From a virus: a DNA stretch of 64,000 bases. Below the pieces are notes generated by a model. The model worked only from the letters and a program-made list of their open reading frames with translations. It was not told the DNA's origin and searched no databases. The stretch is taken from positions 1-64,000 of the IMG/VR virus record IMGVR_UViG_3300002835_000127. One strand, given 5' to 3'. Of this stretch, positions 44,531 through 52,971 are shown one piece after another; positions within the stretch are counted from its first letter, which is position 1, and each line of letters starts with the position of its first letter. The position numbers and the translations under genes are program-made.

Positions 44531-46966
44531 TTAAGAATTCTTTACATTATAACATCTGCTCTTATCCTCCTGAGGCATTTGAGCAAAGTCTGTTGAATTC
44601 ATTCTTTTCACGTGTATCTTTATGCTTGGATAAACCCTAGATGCTATAAAATATACACTATTACCAAAAGCACACTTGATAGGAGATGAACTGCTCTTAG
44701 CCATTTTAGAAAGACTTCCCCATCCCTCTAATCCATCATCTATATCTTTGTATTGATCTATCGTTTCGTCCTTGTTGATTATCTCGGATGTTGATTTGAC
44801 CTTCATAGTTGCTCCTTCATACTCTAACATAAATCCGTTCTTTTCAGATTCAGATTTGTTGGTTAATATGCTATCGCTAGCTATTCTTTTAGCTACATTT
44901 GGAGTTAAAACGTTTTCATAAATCCACTTAATAGAACTTATGAATCTATCACCATCGAACGTAACCGTATTAGCAATCATGCAAAGAAGATTATTAAGGA
45001 CGACAATATCAGAGGCACCAAGATCAGGATCGCTTTCGCCTATCTGAGACATTTCTTTTACCGCTTTACCAATCTTCTTAGTTAAAAGATCAAATGGTAT
45101 GCAGGGTATTTCAGAGTCTTTAAGAATCTGCGAAACCATCTCGTAGACGCCAGGAAAATCAAGATCAAGGTCTGCATTTTTCTTATATAAGCTCTTAATC
45201 GACGCAGATCTAAAGTTAGGTCTTGTCATTCCAAATGTGCCCCAGTTTTCTAGATAATTTGAAACAAAATCCAAACAATCATCATCTGACATCATTCTAA
45301 GTTGTCTAGCTTCAGCCCACGATTTCCAATTGGACGGTGTCTTAAGACTAGTTTTGTCCGAGTCTATAGCATATGCTCCACCCTCCCAGAAGAAATATTG
45401 ATAATCTGTATTTTCTCCAACCTCAGTCACAGCTTGATTCCAAGCTTCTATAAAAGGTCCGGAATAAGAGGATCTAAAGTTGCCATCCTCTCTTTTAAAA
45501 TCATCCGATTCAACCTTAAGATCATAGTACTTTCTCAATTTCTTAGCAAGATCATCAGTGTCAAAGGCATCCTTTTCTTTCTGTGATATCTTTGGAGAAT
45601 TATTCTTTCCCTTATCATCAGTTAGATAGGATTCTAAATCTTTGGAAAAGCTTTCCTTGTCTATCACTATTTTTTCTTCGAAAATTGGATCACCATAAAC
45701 AAAAGAAAGAATAGATTCCTTTAGAGGTTTCTTTAGAGCTCTGAGATCATTTATTATTTGATCCTTGTGTTTTTTAGATATAAAATCTGATACAAGTATT
45801 GAATCTAGTAAAGCTTTATCCATTTTACCGTCTATGTTCTTATTGCCCATATTTTTCTGGATGGCTTTAATAACAGACTCTGTCTTCTGCCCGAACGTGC
45901 CCTTTTCTCCACTGCTTTTAAGAGCAGAGGAAGAACTAGGTATGCCGTCTGCTAAAGCATCCTGTATGTGTGCTATAAGCCCAGTACCAGCAAATCTTTT
46001 GTTTTCATCAGAATCGCCGAGCTTGATAGGAAAAACAAACTTAACCACCTCTGCTTCGTTTTCAGCTATCTCTTCTCTTAAAGATTTCATGGTCTCCAAA
46101 TACTGAGTTTTAGCACGGGTTAGAATATCTAGAGCATCCGAGCATATCTCCGTTGCATCAGAATAATATTTAGCTAATTCTGGCTCCTGATCTATTTCAG
46201 ACATACTTCTATTAGTGGATTGTATGACAGCAGAATAATACTCGTTCATATACTTCTCAATCTGCTTCTCCAAATCCTCCAGGTGTTTTCTGTCTCTTTC
46301 GCTTATACCGTTTCTGGTAGCTTCAAGGACGTCCAACTTTTGATCAAGGTCTATAAATACTCTTCTCCAATCTTTACCGTATCCCATTTTTTGGTTTTTG
46401 CCATCGCAACTAGAAATAAGGTTGTAAAGTATCTTTTTAAGATTCTCTATTCTTTCGCCATATCCCATAAAAATGCTCTCGTTAAGAAGTTTCTTAGTTT
46501 CCTCTATCTTCTTTAATTTAACATTAGCCAAGACATCAACGGATCTTTGTATAGAAGAGCAATAGCTCTTAAATTCCTGTAGGGCATCCCTACCTTTATC
46601 TGCGGAAATTTCATCTATTCTGTGTAACACATCACAAAATTTATCGAGCGATTCCCTATACATTGCCTTCGTGTCTGATAGCAATCTGCTGGAAAGGTTC
46701 GCGTCCTCCGAGTAATCCTTTAGTTTTGAAACGAGCTCAGAAAGTGATCCTGATTTAGAAATATCGTAAAGCTTATTTCTTAATACATCAGGATTTCTAT
46801 CATTTGAAGAAGCAATATCAAAGACAATGGACTTAAATACATCCATAGTATTAGCAACAACCCTTGTTACGAAATCCAAGACAGTCTTTTTTCCGTCACC
46901 CGCCTTATTTGCTTCAGCTTCAAAGATCTGTCTGGCTATAGGATTATATTTGTAATATTCTTTCAT
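44531..46966 (-). CDS. Large helical putative internal head protein, 811 aa
   Basis: Starts MKEYYKYNPIARQIFEAEAN: a short aromatic N-terminus then I-F-E (14-16) before Ala. Predicted mostly helical, Lys/Glu/Asp/Ser-rich with coiled-coil parts (LEDLEKQIEKYMNEYY). Internal segments LLNESIFMGYG and PLKESILSFVYG repeat the (L/I)xE-Ser style, so it might be cut into several pieces. It follows two helical proteins in the same run behind the major capsid gene. Candidate for an abundant internal or ejected protein; family unknown. Confidence 0.6.
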   Translation of the reverse strand: MKEYYKYNPIARQIFEAEANKAGDGKKTVLDFVTRVVANTMDVFKSIVFDIASSNDRNPDVLRNKLYDISKSGSLSELVSKLKDYSEDANLSSRLLSDTKAMYRESLDKFCDVLHRIDEISADKGRDALQEFKSYCSSIQRSVDVLANVKLKKIEETKKLLNESIFMGYGERIENLKKILYNLISSCDGKNQKMGYGKDWRRVFIDLDQKLDVLEATRNGISERDRKHLEDLEKQIEKYMNEYYSAVIQSTNRSMSEIDQEPELAKYYSDATEICSDALDILTRAKTQYLETMKSLREEIAENEAEVVKFVFPIKLGDSDENKRFAGTGLIAHIQDALADGIPSSSSALKSSGEKGTFGQKTESVIKAIQKNMGNKNIDGKMDKALLDSILVSDFISKKHKDQIINDLRALKKPLKESILSFVYGDPIFEEKIVIDKESFSKDLESYLTDDKGKNNSPKISQKEKDAFDTDDLAKKLRKYYDLKVESDDFKREDGNFRSSYSGPFIEAWNQAVTEVGENTDYQYFFWEGGAYAIDSDKTSLKTPSNWKSWAEARQLRMMSDDDCLDFVSNYLENWGTFGMTRPNFRSASIKSLYKKNADLDLDFPGVYEMVSQILKDSEIPCIPFDLLTKKIGKAVKEMSQIGESDPDLGASDIVVLNNLLCMIANTVTFDGDRFISSIKWIYENVLTPNVAKRIASDSILTNKSESEKNGFMLEYEGATMKVKSTSEIINKDETIDQYKDIDDGLEGWGSLSKMAKSSSSPIKCAFGNSVYFIASRVYPSIKIHVKRMNSTDFAQMPQEDKSRCYNVKNS

Positions 46967-46979
46967 CTGAATTAATTTT

Positions 46980-47849
46980 TTAAGAGTATCTTTTAGCTAA
47001 AGTTATTTTAGATCTAAACTCCCTGATTTTTTCAAGATATTTTTCTTTGATCTTTTTTATATTTCTTTCCGCTTCAATCTCAAAGTCTCTATCCTTCTTC
47101 TTTTTTATTTCCTCTTCTATTCTAGAGACCTCAAGATCCATATCAACATAAAGTCTGTTTCTTTCTTCTGTGCATATTTTCATTAGCTCCCTAGCTTCCT
47201 TTGGATCTAAATCCTTAACGCTATCTGAAAATTCACCTAGTGGTTTTTTAGAAAGCTTAGAAAGTGAGGTCTCGCTCTTTTCTAACTCCTCTTCCTTATC
47301 GGAAAGCTTACCAAGTTTACCTTTGTATTTTTTAGAAAGAACACTTTCCAATCTTGTTGATTTATCTAAGAATTTCTTATATTTGTCATAGAGATCAGAA
47401 GCCATCTCATCGTCGCCCAATGATTTAGCTATATCGTACATTCTTTTAGCTATATCTGCATCTGCCTGTGCTTTCTCCTTTCCCCAATAATCAGAAAGTC
47501 TATTGTTCCCTTTCGTGATGACTTCCACTTTCCTGAATATGTTTTCTAATTCCTTTTCCTTCTTTTTCTTTATTGCACTTAGAATTTGCTTCTTTCTCTC
47601 TACCATTCTTAGTGTGGACTTTTCTTGAGCAGCATCAACGTCCCCTTGAAGTTTGATTTCAAGTTGATCGATCTCGGAGACTACGTCTTCCCACTCCTGA
47701 ATATACCCGGTTTCCGCTTTTTTAATTGCTAGAATAAGGCTGTCTAGTTTTTCAACGGCACCACCGAAGTTGCCGCTTAGCCAATTTTTGATCGAAGTCA
47801 ATACACTTGCTTCGTTCAATTGGTTCCATTGTTCAAATTTTAAAATCAT
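46980..47849 (-). CDS. Coiled-coil putative internal head protein, 289 aa
   Basis: Starts MILKFEQWNQLNEASVLTSI, containing the FxxW/L-N-E-Ala form of the tag. The body is a nearly continuous charged coiled coil (RKKQILSAIKKKKEKELENI; KEELEKSETSLSKLS, etc.) and the C-terminus is basic (FRSKITLAKRYS). It follows the 382-residue coiled-coil protein after 12 bases. The sequence suggests an elongated or helical filler protein in the head. Function unknown. Confidence 0.65.
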   Translation of the reverse strand: MILKFEQWNQLNEASVLTSIKNWLSGNFGGAVEKLDSLILAIKKAETGYIQEWEDVVSEIDQLEIKLQGDVDAAQEKSTLRMVERKKQILSAIKKKKEKELENIFRKVEVITKGNNRLSDYWGKEKAQADADIAKRMYDIAKSLGDDEMASDLYDKYKKFLDKSTRLESVLSKKYKGKLGKLSDKEEELEKSETSLSKLSKKPLGEFSDSVKDLDPKEARELMKICTEERNRLYVDMDLEVSRIEEEIKKKKDRDFEIEAERNIKKIKEKYLEKIREFRSKITLAKRYS

Positions 47850-47861
47850 ACTCTTTAGTTG

Positions 47862-49010
47862 TCAATATACTACGATAGAAAACGAATCTAGATCACTGGT
47901 GGCCTTGTCTATTTTAGAAGAACTTGGAGTTCCTGTAAAAGCATCTTGTACAGTTTTCTGAGCTGCTCCTGCCGTTCCGCCTTGTGACGATGTAGCTTTG
48001 TTTATTTTATCTGTTAAGTCTTTAATCTTTGAGGATTTCGATGCATTTCTTCTGATCTCTTCTTCGTTCTTACCCATCTCTTTATATAGATTAAGTAGGT
48101 TAATTTTAGAGTCTAGTATTACAGCAATCTCAATAGCATCCCGCTGAAACTTTTTAATAATGTTTTCAGATGCTTGCCCCTTTATTATTTTTTTCCTAGC
48201 CTTCTCGAGAACTTCTTCTAAATCAGCCTTAAGATTAGCGATCTCTATCCCGATGTCTTTTTTTCTCTGTATTATGCTCTTTGTCTTTCCGGATTTTATT
48301 ATCTTACCTTCCCTCTCTGAGTCTATTCCGGAAGACTTTGGTTTATCTCCCTTATCCTCTTTTTTAGAAGTCTTAGATAGTTCCGCTTTGAACTTTTCAG
48401 CAGCGTCTTCCGCATCTTTCTTTGCCTTCTCTATCTCTAATTTCTGCTTAGATAGTCTTTCAGTGTCAGCAGATCTATTCTTAAGAACCTGGTATTTAGC
48501 CTGTTCTAATTTATACTCATCCTCTGCTCTTGTGGTTTCCCAGTATTCCCTTAATCTTGAACTTTTTGTAATCAATTTATCCAATAGATCATAAACTCTT
48601 TTAACATTGGCTTTATGAGATCCCACTAGAGCTGTTTTTTCCTGATTCTTAGCATCGAGCTGCTTCTTTAATGCAGAAGCCATAGATTCATTCTTTTCTT
48701 TAGATGCTTTAGCAAGCTCGTCTTCTAGATTATCGATCTCATCCGATAATTCAAATTTTGTATCGTAGTATTTTATCTCAAGATCCAACAATTTTTTTCT
48801 AAGATCATCGATCATACCCGCTTTGGAAAATGATCCGAATAGAATTTTGGATGCCCCAGTTTTAAGATCATCTAAAAACCCCTCTTCTAGGATAGAATCG
48901 TTATCTAGCTCAGAGATGATGTAATTAACTTCTATCATATCCTCACTGTTAGCTTTTTCTAATAGAGGCTTGATATTTTTAAATTCTGAAAATTTTGCAA
49001 ATCTACTCAT
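47862..49010 (-). CDS. Coiled-coil putative internal head protein, 382 aa
   Basis: Starts MSRFAKFSEFKNIKPLLEKA and has SILEEGFLDD (39-48), a possible cleavage tag (L-E-E then Gly). Residues about 65-310 are a long Lys/Glu/Ala coiled coil with a basic/Ser-rich linker (KKEDKGDKPKSSGIDSE). The Ser/Thr/Gly-rich C-terminus is disordered. A GATATATA box is 21 bases upstream. It is the first gene after the capsid terminator and heads a run with the 289- and 811-residue proteins. A head-internal role is inferred. Confidence 0.65.
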   Translation of the reverse strand: MSRFAKFSEFKNIKPLLEKANSEDMIEVNYIISELDNDSILEEGFLDDLKTGASKILFGSFSKAGMIDDLRKKLLDLEIKYYDTKFELSDEIDNLEDELAKASKEKNESMASALKKQLDAKNQEKTALVGSHKANVKRVYDLLDKLITKSSRLREYWETTRAEDEYKLEQAKYQVLKNRSADTERLSKQKLEIEKAKKDAEDAAEKFKAELSKTSKKEDKGDKPKSSGIDSEREGKIIKSGKTKSIIQRKKDIGIEIANLKADLEEVLEKARKKIIKGQASENIIKKFQRDAIEIAVILDSKINLLNLYKEMGKNEEEIRRNASKSSKIKDLTDKINKATSSQGGTAGAAQKTVQDAFTGTPSSSKIDKATSDLDSFSIVVY

Positions 49011-49031
49011 ATTGATATTTTAATTTCAGTC

Positions 49032-49039
49032 TATATATC
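49032..49039 (-). promoter_or_regulatory. GATATATA late-promoter-like box behind the capsid terminator
   Basis: On the minus strand GTGATATATAGACT lies 21 bases upstream of the ATG at 49010 and just downstream (in transcription) of the capsid terminator. Confidence 0.6.
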
Positions 49040-49070
49040 ACCAATCTTAAAATAAAGAAGCAAAAAGTTA

Positions 49071-49107
49071 GGGCAAAAAAAAAACCCTAAGTTTCCTTAG
49101 GGTTTTT
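49071..49107 (-). terminator. Intrinsic terminator after the major capsid gene
   Basis: A perfect 12-bp stem (49080-49091 with 49096-49107), four-base loop, followed in the minus direction by nine T residues. It lies 30 bases past the capsid stop, the position of a strong terminator that isolates the most highly expressed gene. Confidence 0.9.
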
Positions 49108-49136
49108 GCTATGTTTATTTCTAGATTAGACTAGGA

Positions 49137-50867
49137 TTAAACGATTCCACCAGCTGGAAGCTGTACGTAGAAAGTGAAATACAGAGTCTCTGGAAGCATA
49201 CCAGCCTCAACTAGAGCGTATCTAGACTTAACTGCGATCTTCGGAGACATTGTACCTTCAGAGATGGTTTGGATAGACTCAGCCATCATGTAAGGCATGA
49301 ATTTCAAACCTGGCTCATCGTCACCACCTTTTCTACCAACACAAACTCTAGTGTCGTTGTAGTTCATGTTCTGATCTACGTAAACGGTCATACCAGCTAG
49401 AGAACCAACTGGGTAAAGAGTACCGTTGTTTTGAGTTAGAGTGTTTGTGAACGGAGCGAAAGTGAACTGGCTAATGTCTTGTAACGCAGAAGCGATAGCA
49501 GCGTTAGTTACAAGGAAGTTAGCAGGACCTCTTCTACCTTGGTTAGCAACCACGTTAGCAGCAGCTAGAATTCTAGAGTACAGTCTTCTTTGTAAAGTTG
49601 ACAAGTTCTCGTAGCTTGAAGTAGATGGACCAGATGGGATTGGCATAGTAACACCAGCATCAGATTTATTGATGTAAGCGCTAGTTGTACCAGTTCCACC
49701 ACCAAGAACCAAGTTCAAGTTCAAGTTTTGATTTTGAACGTTGTTGAACTGGGTGTGGTTAGACCAACCTAGTGCAAATGCTCTAGAAAGGATGTGCTTG
49801 TTAATAGCTTGAGAAACCTCGTTAACAAGTGCATTCTCGATCATAGAGATAACGTCAATACCAAATTGCTTGTTCAAATCTTGGATTTGCTCCGTAGTTA
49901 CAGAAGCAGCTACTTGGAAAGTTTCAGCTTCTACGAACTTAGTGAAGGTGCTTAGACCCATTGAGTTGTAGTAAGTAGATTCAGCTACTCCTCTCAACAT
50001 TGGGTTGTAAGTCTTAGTACCATCAACGTAAGGACCTTGCCAGTCTTGGTTGTTGTTGAAACCAGCACCAGAGAAACCTTGGATGTGATCTTCAAGAGCT
50101 TTAACCAATTGTGCACTATAGTTAACACTAGTTGCACCAAGATAGAAACCACTTGTACCTACTTGAATACCAGCAGTACCGTCGATGATACCAGCAACAT
50201 TAAATCCAGTAGAAATATTGTTAATTCTGAAGATTGGGAAACCATCGATTCTTGAAAGACCAACGAAGATCAAAGTCAAAGTACCGCCGTTAGTTACAGT
50301 GTAAGTTGTACCTACAGTAAATGTACCAGCAGTAGCACCAGTAGTACCAGTACCAGCAGTTGACTGATAAACTGGGAATTTGATCATTGTTGGAGCATCA
50401 GCTAAATCTTCACCAGCAGTAGCAGAAGTAGCACCAGCAATTTTACCACCAGCGTATACGTAGTCTAAATAAGACAAAATACCAGTTGGTCCAGACATTG
50501 GGATAACAGGAACGATATCAAATCCAACAGTCTTAGCAGCCACTTGGATAGCCAATGGAAGAAGAGATGGGAATTTGTCACCAGATCCGTTGTTTACTGG
50601 ATTGTAGAATCCTTGGTTAGCACCGAAGTTAGCGCCACCTGCGTTAGAACCAGAGAAAGAACCCATACCTGGGTATGCTGGAGGTGCTACGTTACCCATA
50701 CCGTTTACTACACCTAGAGTGTTATAAGCACCGGCAGATTCGTTCAATGAGTGGTAGTGACAATACTTAGTCAACCACGATTTTTTGTTTGAATCAGTGA
50801 TACCAGCTTTGCTCTCAATTAGAGGCGACCAGGTATCATAGATTTCTTGTTCATTAATTAGTTTCAT
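49137..50867 (-). CDS. Major capsid protein, T4 gp23-like
   Basis: A 576-residue protein, a little longer than T4 gp23 (521). Residues 74-110 have the gp23-type entry (GGANFGANQGFYNPVNNGSG then FPSLLPLAIQVAAKTVGFDI); the C-terminal part (RVCVGRKGGDDEPGLKFMPY; MAESIQTISEGTMSPKIAVK) matches the gp23 P-domain end. The N-terminal 43 residues end L-N-E followed by Ser-Ala-Gly, the probable prohead protease cut (L41-N42-E43/S44), shorter than the T4 propeptide. Codon use looks regular and GC is higher than in neighbours, fitting high expression. It forms the shell hexamers in the head. Confidence 0.95.
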   Translation of the reverse strand: MKLINEQEIYDTWSPLIESKAGITDSNKKSWLTKYCHYHSLNESAGAYNTLGVVNGMGNVAPPAYPGMGSFSGSNAGGANFGANQGFYNPVNNGSGDKFPSLLPLAIQVAAKTVGFDIVPVIPMSGPTGILSYLDYVYAGGKIAGATSATAGEDLADAPTMIKFPVYQSTAGTGTTGATAGTFTVGTTYTVTNGGTLTLIFVGLSRIDGFPIFRINNISTGFNVAGIIDGTAGIQVGTSGFYLGATSVNYSAQLVKALEDHIQGFSGAGFNNNQDWQGPYVDGTKTYNPMLRGVAESTYYNSMGLSTFTKFVEAETFQVAASVTTEQIQDLNKQFGIDVISMIENALVNEVSQAINKHILSRAFALGWSNHTQFNNVQNQNLNLNLVLGGGTGTTSAYINKSDAGVTMPIPSGPSTSSYENLSTLQRRLYSRILAAANVVANQGRRGPANFLVTNAAIASALQDISQFTFAPFTNTLTQNNGTLYPVGSLAGMTVYVDQNMNYNDTRVCVGRKGGDDEPGLKFMPYMMAESIQTISEGTMSPKIAVKSRYALVEAGMLPETLYFTFYVQLPAGGIV

Positions 50868-50884
50868 GATTAGAAATTATTTTT

Positions 50885-52915
50885 TTATTTGTTTGTTTGA
50901 AATCTTGATTCTAGAGATCTAGCGATCATATCCATGTAAGCATTGCTGTAACCTGGATTTTGAGCTTGATTTCTTTCATCGGATGTGTTTTCACTCTCGT
51001 CTAATTTTTGAAGTCCAATAGGAGAAACGCCTAATTGACGGGTAGACCAGAAATTTCTGATTTGGTAAGGTGTATCTAGCTTATAGAAGTTAGACTGAGC
51101 AACAATAGATTGCTTGTATCCTTCGTTAAGTGATTCCCATACCTGAGCATACTCAGTTGGCATTTCGTCAATGAATTTAATTCCGGTGTTAAACACTTTC
51201 TCGTCATTCAAAGATTCGGTAAGTAGTGATGTCGCCTTTTGTGTTTCGGCAGGTGTATATGCAGTTTTAGCTGCTTCGTTGATTTCGGTTTTTTGGGTTT
51301 TAACCTTCTCAATTAAATTGTCAATTTTAGAACTTAAGTCATCGTAGCTTCCAGCAAAACCTGTAGTTTCAGCTGATGTTCTTGTTGTGAAGCTTATAGA
51401 CTCTTTAAGAGCTTGTGCTTGGTTCTTGTTACCAAACTCATCATTTAAAGATTCTGCGATATACTCAGAATAACTAATGTTGGTTTTAACCTTTTCATTA
51501 ATTTTTTCCGTTACGTCGATAGTCTTATTCAAGCTTTCTGCTAGATACTCGCTATATGTGATAGACTTGTTTAAATTCTCTCCTATATATTCAGAATAGC
51601 TAATGTTATTAGAAACATTTTCTGCTACGTATTCAGAATAAGAAATTCCCCTATCTAAATTCTCAGCTACATACTCAGCATATTGAATATTGTCGTCGAT
51701 GTTTTCTGCAAGGTATTCAGAATAGTCAATATTCTTTTCTACGCTTTCAGCTAGATATTCTGAATATTGAATGTTCTGATCAAGCTTTTCAGCAATATAT
51801 TTAGAATACTCAATAGAACTATCAACATTTTCAGCAATATATTCTGTATAAGAAATTCCTTTATCAACATTCTCAGCTAAATACTTAGAATAAGCAATAG
51901 ACTTATCAAGGTTTTCAGCTAAATACTTAGAATATGAAATAGAATTGTCAAGATTCTCAGCTAGATATTCACCATATTTAACAGAATTTTCTAAATTCTC
52001 TGCTATATAATCGGAATACTTTTCAAGTTTCTCAATTCTTCCCTCAAGGATTCTGCAATATTCAGAAGTGTTTCCTCCTTGAGACTCGTCAATATTCGAC
52101 TTTTGTTCCTTAATTGTATCCATAGCAATTTTCATCGAATCCATCTCGTTTTTCAAGAAAACGGAATACTGATTGAGCTCTTCTGCTGTTACAAATTCAT
52201 TATTCTTCTCCATAAGGGCTTTTTTGTTTTTTTCTTTATTGTTGATCAATTTATCGAATTCCTCGTTATTTTCAACTTTATATATCTTCACACTGGAATT
52301 ATTTTTAATACCGAAACTTTCATTGATACACTCTAGACCAGATGTGACTGAATATTTATCAGTAAAGTTCTTAATATCAGATTGGGTGAATCCTGCGCTT
52401 TCATAAACTCTCTCTAATTGAGCGTCTTGAAATCCAGGATCGGCAACAAGATCATATGTGAATATCTTCTTGATCTCCACCTTCTTATCCGGACCAACAT
52501 TACCAGCTGCTCTTGATGAAATAGAGATAGGAACTCCAGCATCTACTAATTTCTTAGCAATTTGTCCTGCTGGGGTGTCAAGTAATTTAACTTTTATCCT
52601 GATTGTCTTATTATCCTTATCGTAATTAAGATCCGTTATAATGTGAGAAATATTCTTTAGAGAGACGTCAAATTTTTCCGGATGATCTAATTCACCAACT
52701 AGTCTTTTTTGTGCAATCTTATCCTTCAAATAGCTAAGATGCGGAAGATAATCCCCCTCAGTATAGATTCTATTGTTGTTGTTCTCCTTTTGGAATACAG
52801 CAGCAATGCCTTCTAGAACATAGTCATCACTATTAGTCTTCTTGGATTCAAGAATAAAATCTTGCTTCTCCAGGATGAAGACATAATTTTCGTTTATTGT
52901 ATCAGAATATTTCAT
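50885..52915 (-). CDS. Prohead protease fused to repeat scaffold (gp21 + gp22 type)
   Basis: A 676-residue protein. Residues about 30-180 are a T4 gp21-like prohead protease: GELDHPEKF with His78 and PISISSRAAG with Ser133/Ser134, and the surrounding core (HIITDLNYDKDNKTIRIKVK, ADPGFQDA). Residues 300-495 are 14 tandem 14-residue helical repeats (see repeat entry), in the place of a scaffold. A possible self-cut is I21-L22-E23/S24. T4 makes the two functions from separate genes (21, 22). It lies 18 bases upstream of the capsid gene, as in T4. A GATATATA box is 26 bases upstream. Protease assignment is solid; scaffold function is inferred. Confidence 0.85.
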   Translation of the reverse strand: MKYSDTINENYVFILEKQDFILESKKTNSDDYVLEGIAAVFQKENNNNRIYTEGDYLPHLSYLKDKIAQKRLVGELDHPEKFDVSLKNISHIITDLNYDKDNKTIRIKVKLLDTPAGQIAKKLVDAGVPISISSRAAGNVGPDKKVEIKKIFTYDLVADPGFQDAQLERVYESAGFTQSDIKNFTDKYSVTSGLECINESFGIKNNSSVKIYKVENNEEFDKLINNKEKNKKALMEKNNEFVTAEELNQYSVFLKNEMDSMKIAMDTIKEQKSNIDESQGGNTSEYCRILEGRIEKLEKYSDYIAENLENSVKYGEYLAENLDNSISYSKYLAENLDKSIAYSKYLAENVDKGISYTEYIAENVDSSIEYSKYIAEKLDQNIQYSEYLAESVEKNIDYSEYLAENIDDNIQYAEYVAENLDRGISYSEYVAENVSNNISYSEYIGENLNKSITYSEYLAESLNKTIDVTEKINEKVKTNISYSEYIAESLNDEFGNKNQAQALKESISFTTRTSAETTGFAGSYDDLSSKIDNLIEKVKTQKTEINEAAKTAYTPAETQKATSLLTESLNDEKVFNTGIKFIDEMPTEYAQVWESLNEGYKQSIVAQSNFYKLDTPYQIRNFWSTRQLGVSPIGLQKLDESENTSDERNQAQNPGYSNAYMDMIARSLESRFQTNK
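51431..52018 (-). repeat. 14 tandem 14-residue repeats, consensus YSEYLAENLDKSIS
   Basis: In frame in the protease-scaffold gene: 14 units of 42 bases in a row. Every unit carries (L/I/V)-x-E at positions 5-7 (YLAE, YIAE, YVAE, once YIGE, once KINE). Unit length equals two helical heptads, so it should form a long amphipathic helix. Copies differ at many third codon bases, so the repeat is old and selected for protein sequence. Confidence 0.9.
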
Positions 52916-52941
52916 TTATAAATATTTCTTTTCTTATTTTC

Positions 52942-52949
52942 TATATATC
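52942..52949 (-). promoter_or_regulatory. GATATATA late-promoter-like box before the protease-scaffold gene
   Basis: On the minus strand TTGATATATAGAAAAT lies 26 bases upstream of the ATG at 52915. It would drive protease-scaffold and capsid genes together. Confidence 0.6.
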
Positions 52950-52971
52950 AATTCTATTTTAGAAAATCTTC

